DNA of 64,000 bases from Luteimonas terrae (GTDB taxonomy: Bacteria > Pseudomonadota > Gammaproteobacteria > Xanthomonadales > Xanthomonadaceae): the NCBI RefSeq assembly GCF_004358165.1, contig NZ_SMTG01000002.1, positions 1,240,001 to 1,304,000 on the forward strand, given 5' to 3'. Below the pieces are notes generated by a model. That model did no database searches. It saw only the letters and a program-made list of their open reading frames with translations, and was not told the origin of the DNA. The position numbers were made by a program, and so were the translations under genes. Position 1 is the stretch's first letter; each line of letters opens with the position of its first letter. Shown piece after piece: positions 56,398 to 64,000 of this stretch.

Positions 56398-56428
56398 CGA
56401 CCCGCATCATCACCGGAGGAGGTCCGCC

Positions 56429-58227
<1,799 letters not shown>

Positions 58228-58329
58228 GCAGTGCTCTGACGGGGGCGCGACCATCGTCCACCCGATGACGATCCCTTCGATGGCGTCTGCTGCGCGTTCG
58301 TCACCCTGCGGGATCACCTGAAACGAGAA

Positions 58330-58349
58330 GGCCCCGCATGCGCGGGGCC
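58330..58349. terminator. bidirectional hairpin between the beta-lactamase and the M16 genes
   Basis: GGCCCCGC and GCGGGGCC form a perfect eight-base-pair stem with a four-base ATGC loop in the 147-base gap between two converging genes. On the minus strand it is followed by a T-rich stretch (TTCTCGTTT); on the plus strand there is little T. It most likely ends the minus-strand-inbound side and may serve both. Confidence 0.65.
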
Positions 58350-58374
58350 ATCCTGCATCCACAACCGCCCGGGA

Positions 58375-59844
58375 TCATTCGGCGCTCTTGAACGTCCCAT
58401 ACGACTGCAGCTGCTCGCCGACCGCCGCGTCACCCACGACGACGATGCTCTGCTGCTTCGGGTCGAAGAACTCGCGTGCGACCGACTGCACCTGCGCTGC
58501 GGTCACGTTGTTGACCTTGTCGACGTAGGTGCTCAGGTAATCCGCCGGCCGGCCCAGCAGCCAGTTGCCGGCGAGCGCCGAAGCGACCGCGTACTGCAGC
58601 TGGTTCTGGAACAGGTAGGTGCCGGCGGTGAAGCGCTTGGCGCGCTGCAGTTCGTCGGCAGGCACCGCCTGGGCGCGCATCGCTTCGAACTCCTTGAGGA
58701 ACTCGCCGATCGCCGCCCCGGTGACTTCGTTGCGCACGTCGGCCTGGGCCTGGAACGCACCGCCCTCCGCACGCAGGCCGAAGCTGCTGCCGGCGCCGTA
58801 GGTATAGCCCTTGTCTTCGCGCAGGTTGCGCATCAGACGACTGTCGAAACCGCCACCGAGAATGGTGTTGGCCAGTGCCGCCGGAATCGCGCGGTCGTCA
58901 TCGGCGTCGAAGGCCGGACGCCCGATGCGCACCGCCGACTGCACGCTGCCGCTGCGCGGCACCAGCACGAATTGCGGACCCTTCGGATAGTCCGGCGCCG
59001 CGACCTCGGCAATCGGAGCACCGCTGCCCTGCCAGTCGCCGAACATCGATTCGGCCAGCGCTTTGGCCGCATCCGCCTGCACGGGACCGGCGATCACCAG
59101 CAGCGCGTGGTCGGGACGGAAACGCGCGGCGTGCGCCGCTTTCAGACCGGCGATGTCGGTGCCGTTGATCGCGGCCTCGGTCGGCAGCGTATTGCCGTAG
59201 GGATGCGTCCCGAACAGCACGCGGCCCATCGCACGGTTGGCCTGGTAGCTCGGCTGCGCTTGCATCGCCTTAAGGCCCTGCAGCGCGTTGGTCTTGGCCA
59301 GCTGCACTTCGTTCTCGGGAAACGCCGGATTGCGCACCACATCGGCGAACAGCGCGGCCAGCGGCTCGGCCGATGCCGACAGACCCGACGCGCTGACGAA
59401 CAGGCCGTCGTTGCTCGCCTGCGCGCCCATCTCGGCGCCCAGGGTCTGCAGCTGCTCGGCGATCTGCACCGAGCTGCGCGTGCTGGTGCCCTCGCGCATC
59501 AGGCCGGCGAGCAGGTTCGACATGCCCGGCAGTTGCGCCGGATCGCTGGCCAGACCGCCGCGCACGGCGAGCACGTAGTCGACACGCGGCAGCCCGCCCG
59601 CGCGCGGCAGCACCCAGACGGTCAGGCCGTTGGCGAGCCTGTGTTCGACGAGGCCCAGTTCCGGCAGCGGCTTGTCCTCGCCGTAGGCCGGCAGACCTGC
59701 CGGCAGCTCGGTCGGCGGCGCGGTCGTGGGCGCAGCGCCGGCGCCTGCGGGCTGCTGCGCGTATGCGCCACCGGCGAACAGGCACAGCCCCAGTGCGAGG
59801 GCCAGCGGACGGGCGGCACGGTTCGGAATGTTGCGGATGTCCAT
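58375..59844 (-). CDS. M16-family peptidase-like protein lacking the zinc motif
   Basis: The 489-residue protein has a signal peptide ending in AYAQ (about residue 30). It shows the two-lobed M16 fold with NGLTVWVLPRAGGLPRVDYV near 72-91. Where active M16 enzymes have HxxEH it has MSNLLAGLMREG (about 108-119), with no His, so it is catalytically inactive by itself. The C-terminal lobe has the R/Y-type segment LREDKGYTYGAGSSFGL found in non-catalytic partner subunits. It follows the catalytic partner gene by ten bases, so the two proteins probably form a heterodimer in the periplasm. A GAGGAG site precedes the ATG. Confidence 0.93.
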   Translation of the reverse strand: MDIRNIPNRAARPLALALGLCLFAGGAYAQQPAGAGAAPTTAPPTELPAGLPAYGEDKPLPELGLVEHRLANGLTVWVLPRAGGLPRVDYVLAVRGGLASDPAQLPGMSNLLAGLMREGTSTRSSVQIAEQLQTLGAEMGAQASNDGLFVSASGLSASAEPLAALFADVVRNPAFPENEVQLAKTNALQGLKAMQAQPSYQANRAMGRVLFGTHPYGNTLPTEAAINGTDIAGLKAAHAARFRPDHALLVIAGPVQADAAKALAESMFGDWQGSGAPIAEVAAPDYPKGPQFVLVPRSGSVQSAVRIGRPAFDADDDRAIPAALANTILGGGFDSRLMRNLREDKGYTYGAGSSFGLRAEGGAFQAQADVRNEVTGAAIGEFLKEFEAMRAQAVPADELQRAKRFTAGTYLFQNQLQYAVASALAGNWLLGRPADYLSTYVDKVNNVTAAQVQSVAREFFDPKQQSIVVVGDAAVGEQLQSYGTFKSAE

Positions 59845-59854
59845 GTCGCTCTCC

Positions 59855-61276
59855 TCAGTCCTGGGCCGCTGCGGCAGCGGGGGCCGGCGCGGCCGGCGGG
59901 GCGATGCCACGCGCAGGCGCCATCGCGGCCGGCACGCGGTCGATGATGGTGCGGTTGGCATCGGTCAGATAGGTCTTCGCCACGCGCTGCACGTCGGCGG
60001 CGGTCACCGCCTGCACCCAGCCGGGCACCGCGTTGAGCGTGTTCGCATCGCCCCACAGCAGTTGGGCCTTGGCGAGTTCGTCGGCGCGCGAGATGAAGGG
60101 CTCCAGGCCGTTGACGTAATCGGCCAGCAGCTTGATCTTGGCGGCGGCCAGCGTCTCGGCCGGCACACCTTCGGACACGATGCGTGCGATTTCCTCGTTG
60201 ACCGCACCCAGCACCGCATCGGGTTCCACATTCGGCTTGTACAGCGCGAACAGCGTCATGAGCGTCGGACCGTCGTAGTCCCAGGCGTGTCCCAGCGGCC
60301 AGCCCATGCCGCCGTCGATATTGAGCAGCTGCTCGCGGCCCTTGACCAGGCCCTGGTACAGACGCGAGGCGTCACCGCCGGCCAGCACCTGCGCCAGCAC
60401 CGCCATCGGCGCATGGTCGGGCGTGCCGCGTGCGGGCATCTTCCAGCCCACCGCCAGCGCCGGCACCTGCGCCAGCGCGTCGCTCTGCGCCTCGCGCTTG
60501 CCTTCGGTGTTGAGCGGCTCGGAGACGTCGGGACGCGCCGGTGTGGCACGCGACGGAATGTCGCCGAAGTACTCCTCGACCATCGCGAAGGCTTCGTCCG
60601 GCGAGATGTCGCCGGCGATGCCGATGACCGCGTTGTTCGGGCCGTAGTAGTCGCGATGGAAGGCTTCCACGTCGGCGAGCGTCGCGCCTTCGAGGTCCTT
60701 GAAGCTGCCGTAGCCGTCGTGCGCGTTCGCCCACTTCGAGAACGCCAGGCGGTTGATGTCGAACACGAAGAACAGGCCGTAGGGCTGGTTCTGCACGTTG
60801 ACGCGGATCTCTTCCTTGACCACGTCCTGCTGGTTCTTGAGGTTCTGGGCCGAGAAATCGAGCGTCTTCATGCGGTCCGCTTCCAGCCACAGGATCGGAC
60901 GCAGCGCCGAGACCGGCGCGGTCTCGATGTAGTTGGTGTAGTCGGGACGCGTGGAGCCGTTGAGGCGGCCGCCGCCGCCCTGGATCACGCGATCGAAGGT
61001 GCCCTTGGGCGCGACCGGCGTGCCCTGGAACATCAGGTGCTCGAACAGGTGCGCAAAGCCGGTGCGGTTCTCGGGCTCGAGGCGCATGCCCACGTGGTAG
61101 ACCACGCTGACGCCGACGGTCGGCGAGCTGCGGTCCTCGGACACGACGACGGTCAGGCCGTTGTCGAGCTTCTTCGTTTCGATCGGCAGACGCCAGTCGG
61201 CCTGTTGCGCGGCCGCGGGCGCGGCCAGCATCGCGAGCAGCACGCAAGTGCCACCCAATCCAGCGAGTCGTTTCAT
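59855..61276 (-). CDS. M16-family zinc metallopeptidase (catalytic partner)
   Basis: The 473-residue protein has a signal peptide (MKRLAGLGGT, cleavage near AAAQ at residue 24) and the inverted zinc motif HLFEH at 76-80 in RTGFAHLFEHLMFQGTP. EEIRVNVQNQ about 75 residues later carries the third acidic ligand. The domain order and length match bacterial M16 peptidases, relatives of mitochondrial processing peptidase and of the PqqL/FusC group. The substrate is unknown; peptides imported or released in the periplasm are plausible. It pairs with the zinc-less homologue downstream. Confidence 0.94.
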   Translation of the reverse strand: MKRLAGLGGTCVLLAMLAAPAAAQQADWRLPIETKKLDNGLTVVVSEDRSSPTVGVSVVYHVGMRLEPENRTGFAHLFEHLMFQGTPVAPKGTFDRVIQGGGGRLNGSTRPDYTNYIETAPVSALRPILWLEADRMKTLDFSAQNLKNQQDVVKEEIRVNVQNQPYGLFFVFDINRLAFSKWANAHDGYGSFKDLEGATLADVEAFHRDYYGPNNAVIGIAGDISPDEAFAMVEEYFGDIPSRATPARPDVSEPLNTEGKREAQSDALAQVPALAVGWKMPARGTPDHAPMAVLAQVLAGGDASRLYQGLVKGREQLLNIDGGMGWPLGHAWDYDGPTLMTLFALYKPNVEPDAVLGAVNEEIARIVSEGVPAETLAAAKIKLLADYVNGLEPFISRADELAKAQLLWGDANTLNAVPGWVQAVTAADVQRVAKTYLTDANRTIIDRVPAAMAPARGIAPPAAPAPAAAAAQD

Positions 61277-61492
61277 GGTCGGTTCCCTGTCCGCCCCGCT
61301 CCCCGGGGCACGAACGCCGACTATAAGCCGGCGACGTGTGCACGCGCGTGCCGGTGGTCACCGGACAGCCCGCACACTGCATACGCCCGCGACGGAACTG
61401 CACGCACGCCCGGCATTCCGCGAGGTGACGGCGAGGCTGCTGCGAACGCTTGCACTGTGGTCAGCCGCCGACGCGGCGCGCCGGCACCGCGG

Positions 61493-62779
61493 CTACTTCG
61501 GATCCTGCACGCCGGGATCGTCGAGGCCGACATTGCTGCTCGCCGATTCGTAGACCGTGCGGTCCAGCAGGCCGGTCTCGCGTGCGACCAGCACCGGCAC
61601 CAGCATCTGGCCGGTGACGTTGGTCATCGTGCGCATCATGTCGAGGATGCGGTCGATCGCCAGCAGCAGGCCGAGGCCTTCGAGCGGCAGGCCGGCCGCC
61701 GACAGCACCACCGTCGCCATGACCACGGCCGTGCCTGGCACGCCGGCGGTGCCGAAGCTGCCGAGCACCGAGGCCAGCAGGATGGCCGCGTACTGCGCGA
61801 AGCTCAGTTCGATGCCGAAGTACTGCGCAATGAACACCGAGGCCAGCGTCGGATAGATCGCACCGCAGCCGTCCATCTTGATCGTCGCGCCCAGCGGCAC
61901 CGCGAAGGCGGCGTAGTCGCGGTTGACCCCGAGGTTGTGGGTGACCGCACGCATCGCGACCGGCATCGACGCCAGGCTCGACGAGCTGACGAAGGCCACC
62001 TGCATGCCCGGCGCGGCGCCGCGGAAGAACTTCAGCGGATTGAGCCCGTGCGCCAGCAGCAGACCGCTGTAGACGACGAGGATGTGCGCCGCGCAGGCGA
62101 CGTAGAGCGCGATCACGAAACTGCCCAGCGGCAGCAGCTTCTCGAAGCCGTAGGTGCCGACCAGCGCGGCGATCAGACCGAATGTGCCGATCGGCGTGAT
62201 CTCGAGCACGAAGCGCGTGACCTGGATCATCGCGTCCGACGCCTGCCCGACCAGCGTACGGAGCGCCGCCACGCGCTCGCCCAGCTTGACCATCGCGAAA
62301 CCCAGCAGGCCGGCGAAGAAGATCACCTGCAGGATCCTGCCTTCCGACAACGCCGCGAAGGGGTTGGTCGGCACCACGCTCAGCAGCACCTCGACCGGCG
62401 TCGGCACTTCGCGCGGCGCGTAGTCGGCGGCGATGCTCAGCGAGCCCGCCTCGATGCTGAGCCCGGGATTGAAGGTGTAGGCCACCGCGAAGCCCACGCC
62501 CACCGCGAGCACCGCGGTTGCTGCGAACCAGCCGAAGGTGCGACCGCCGAGCGCGGCGATCGACTGCTGGCCATGCAGCGCCGCCACCGCGTTGATGACC
62601 GCGAAGAACACCAGCGGCACCGCGATCATGCGGATCAGATTGACGTACAGCGTGCCCAGCGGCTGCAGCCACGTCCCTGCCGCCGGTCCCATCAGCCAGC
62701 CGACCAGCGCACCGAGCACGAATGCGCCCAGCACGCGCTGCCAGAACGGGATGCGGAACCACCAGGCCAGAGCATTCAT
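61493..62779 (-). CDS. dicarboxylate/amino acid:cation symporter (DAACS family)
   Basis: The 428-residue protein has the eight-helix, two-hairpin topology of the GltP/DctA family. FVSSSSLASMPVAMRAV is the serine-rich hairpin 1 motif and FAVPLGATIKMDGCGA carries the conserved NMDG-equivalent as KMDG. The hairpin 2 region GTAGVPGTAVVMATVVLSA and the DRILDMMRTMTNVTGQM helix follow. Substrates are probably glutamate, aspartate or C4-dicarboxylates, but specificity cannot be read. It follows no obvious operon partner; a 216-base gap separates it from the M16 genes. The chosen ATG 62779 starts the first helix. Confidence 0.92.
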   Translation of the reverse strand: MNALAWWFRIPFWQRVLGAFVLGALVGWLMGPAAGTWLQPLGTLYVNLIRMIAVPLVFFAVINAVAALHGQQSIAALGGRTFGWFAATAVLAVGVGFAVAYTFNPGLSIEAGSLSIAADYAPREVPTPVEVLLSVVPTNPFAALSEGRILQVIFFAGLLGFAMVKLGERVAALRTLVGQASDAMIQVTRFVLEITPIGTFGLIAALVGTYGFEKLLPLGSFVIALYVACAAHILVVYSGLLLAHGLNPLKFFRGAAPGMQVAFVSSSSLASMPVAMRAVTHNLGVNRDYAAFAVPLGATIKMDGCGAIYPTLASVFIAQYFGIELSFAQYAAILLASVLGSFGTAGVPGTAVVMATVVLSAAGLPLEGLGLLLAIDRILDMMRTMTNVTGQMLVPVLVARETGLLDRTVYESASSNVGLDDPGVQDPK

Positions 62780-62843
62780 CGGGGAACTGCCTTCGACACA
62801 ATCGGCGACGATACGTGACGCCATCCGTGTTTGCGATGCCGGC

Positions 62844-62891
62844 ATCGGGACGCCAGCGTCCCACATCCGGAACGCTGGCGGATGTCCCGAT
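62844..62891. repeat. long imperfect hairpin upstream of the symporter gene
   Basis: ATCGGGA-CGCCAGCGT pairs with ACGCTGGCG and, after a four-base bulge, with TCCCGAT, giving a stem of about 16 pairs around a 12-base loop. It sits between the symporter start and the end of the protease gene. It could end transcription of the protease or contain a regulatory site for the symporter. Confidence 0.55.
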
Positions 62892-62894
62892 CCC

Positions 62895-62919
62895 GCGTCC
62901 GCCGGCAGGCGGCGGACGC
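62895..62919 (-). terminator. hairpin downstream of the subtilisin-like protease
   Basis: GCGTCCGCCG and CGGCGGACGC form a perfect ten-base-pair stem with a five-base loop, starting 13 bases after the protease stop on the minus strand. No T run follows. It lies next to the longer hairpin at 62844-62891, so the two together may act as a termination region. Confidence 0.6.
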
Positions 62920-62931
62920 CGATGGACGCGC

Positions 62932-64000
62932 TTACTGTCGCGCGACGAGGGTCAAGCCGGTGTAGGTGCCGCTCAACTGCAGGTAGTAGGTGCCCGCCTT
63001 GGGTGCGGTGACGCGGATCGTTTCGATGTTGCCGGCGCGCCCCGAACGGAACTCGTAGGCGGCCGCGGTCGGCACCTCGCCGTAGCGGGCATGCAGGGTC
63101 ACGTCGCCCGTGCCGCCCAGGGTCATGAAGGTCAGCACGCGACCGGCCTGCGCTTCGAACCGGTACAGCGCGCCCTCACCGTTCGACGCGAGATTGAGCA
63201 CGTTGGCGCCGTTGAAGAGCTCGGTGCCGACCGCGCAGGTCCCGGTCGCGGGATCACACGGCACCTCGAGTGCCTTGGCCAGCGCACGTGTCGCGTCGAC
63301 GATGCCCACGCCGATCGGCGTATTGGCCGCCGGCGCCACGTTGAACGGACGGGCGGAGCTCTTGAGCAACGTTTCCATCTCTGCCGGCGTCAGCGGCGCG
63401 CGATCCTGTCCCGCGAGTGCGCTCTGCACCAGGGCCGCGATGCCGGACACGTGCGGCGCCGCCATCGAGGTGCCGCTGAGGCCGGTATAGAGGTACTGAC
63501 CCGACGTCGGCGTGGTCGCACCGTCGTAACCGGCCTGCAGCACGTACCCGTTCCAGCCACCATTGCCGGGGTCGAATTCGCCGCCGCCCCCCGGTCCGGA
63601 GACATCCACACGCGCGCCGAAGTTGGAGTAGAACGCGCGCCCCCCGTTGATGCGGTTGGCGCCGACCACCACCACGTTGTCGCAGTTGGCCGGCGAATAG
63701 TTCTGTGCGTTGTCGTTGTAATTGCCCGCCGCCACGACGACCGTGCTGCCGCGCGACACCGCGCCGTCGATCGCGGCCTGGGTCTGCGCGTCGCAGGCCC
63801 CGGGGCCGCCCAGGCTGAGGTTGATGACTTCGGCTGGATGCGCATTGGCCGGCACGCCGTCCACCTCGCCACCCGACGCCCAGACGATCGCGTCGGCGAT
63901 GTCCGACGGGTAACCACCGCACCGGCCGAGCACGCGGACCGGCAGCACCTGCGCGTTGTAGGCCACACCGGCGCCGCCGATGCCGTTGTGGGTGGCTTCG
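62932..64000 (-). CDS. secreted subtilisin-like (S8) serine protease, partial at window end
   Basis: The last 355 residues of a secreted subtilase are inside the window; the N-terminal part with the signal, propeptide and catalytic Asp and His lies beyond it. Seen are THNGIGGAGVAYNAQVLPVR just after the His motif, INLSLGGPGACD, the oxyanion Asn in VVAAGNYNDNAQNYSP, and the catalytic Ser in LSGTSMAAPHVSGIAALVQS. After about 250 residues in the window comes a PPC-type beta domain (YRFEAQAGRVLTFMTLGG onward). Such proteases are abundant exoenzymes in Lysobacter and Xanthomonas. The frame runs open to the last base. Confidence 0.92.
   Translation of the reverse strand, partial: EATHNGIGGAGVAYNAQVLPVRVLGRCGGYPSDIADAIVWASGGEVDGVPANAHPAEVINLSLGGPGACDAQTQAAIDGAVSRGSTVVVAAGNYNDNAQNYSPANCDNVVVVGANRINGGRAFYSNFGARVDVSGPGGGGEFDPGNGGWNGYVLQAGYDGATTPTSGQYLYTGLSGTSMAAPHVSGIAALVQSALAGQDRAPLTPAEMETLLKSSARPFNVAPAANTPIGVGIVDATRALAKALEVPCDPATGTCAVGTELFNGANVLNLASNGEGALYRFEAQAGRVLTFMTLGGTGDVTLHARYGEVPTAAAYEFRSGRAGNIETIRVTAPKAGTYYLQLSGTYTGLTLVARQ

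Noticed and set aside
59726-62818. A 1030-residue plus-strand frame opposite the M16 and symporter genes
   Set aside because: Antisense to three clear genes; composition is typical of shadow frames in high-GC DNA.

Overview
The window is a gene-dense stretch of a high-GC gammaproteobacterial chromosome. The run pyrH-frr-uppS-cdsA-dxr-rseP-bamA-lpxD-fabZ-lpxA-lpxB-rnhB-dnaE-accA matches the Xanthomonadaceae/Lysobacteraceae order as I know it, with no skp between bamA and lpxD as in E. coli. An L1-like subclass B3 metallo-beta-lactamase and GTCATCCCGG-type and GTGGGAGCGCGC-type intergenic palindromes also point to a Lysobacter/Luteimonas/Xanthomonas relative. No rRNA, tRNA, CRISPR, prophage or transposase was found; this is mainly core chromosome with a few lineage-specific islands.

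Layout. 1-725: edge of an unidentified minus-strand membrane protein and a small acidic ORF. 726-17918 (+): a long envelope-biogenesis, lipid and replication block (UMP kinase, ribosome recycling, isoprenoid/undecaprenyl and phospholipid precursors, RseP, BamA, lipid A early steps, RNase HII, Pol III alpha, acetyl-CoA carboxylase alpha). Four-base ATGA overlaps join uppS/cdsA, lpxD/fabZ and lpxB/rnhB. 18010-23373: a secreted unknown, an old-yellow-enzyme homologue (-), tilS-xseB-ispA (+) and two DUF4870 membrane proteins (-). 23467-33098: pmbA (-), darP (+), then tldD, yhdP, rng and maf (-). This places both halves of the TldD/TldE protease around darP. 33219-35116: SIMPL protein, a tiny acidic protein and a TonB-like protein. 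35280-41317 (-): leuS-lptE-holA-nadD-rsfS-rlmH, a compact translation/NAD/LPS-transport operon.

41462-50708: a CHASE3-GAF-GGDEF diguanylate cyclase, a secreted amidohydrolase, a three-gene membrane/XRE cassette behind a palindromic operator, a CnoX-like thioredoxin, a hotdog-fold protein, an unknown anchored protein and a COG2509-type flavoprotein. 50801-58227: a Ser/Thr kinase fused to a degenerate FGE/sulfatase-modifying domain, a DUF502 membrane protein, a DUF885 lipoprotein, a mosaic repeat block, a small membrane protein, a bile-acid-symporter-family transporter and the B3 beta-lactamase. 58375-64000 (-): an M16 protease pair (one catalytic, one lacking the zinc motif), a DAACS symporter and a subtilisin-like protease running off the window end.

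Most genes are housekeeping. The parts least explained by known systems are the XRE cassette with its operator (45268-45997), the kinase-FGE fusion (50801-52870), the unrecognised 440-residue protein (47474-48796), the small acidic proteins (360-644, 33952-34128) and the nested repeat block at 55622-55888.
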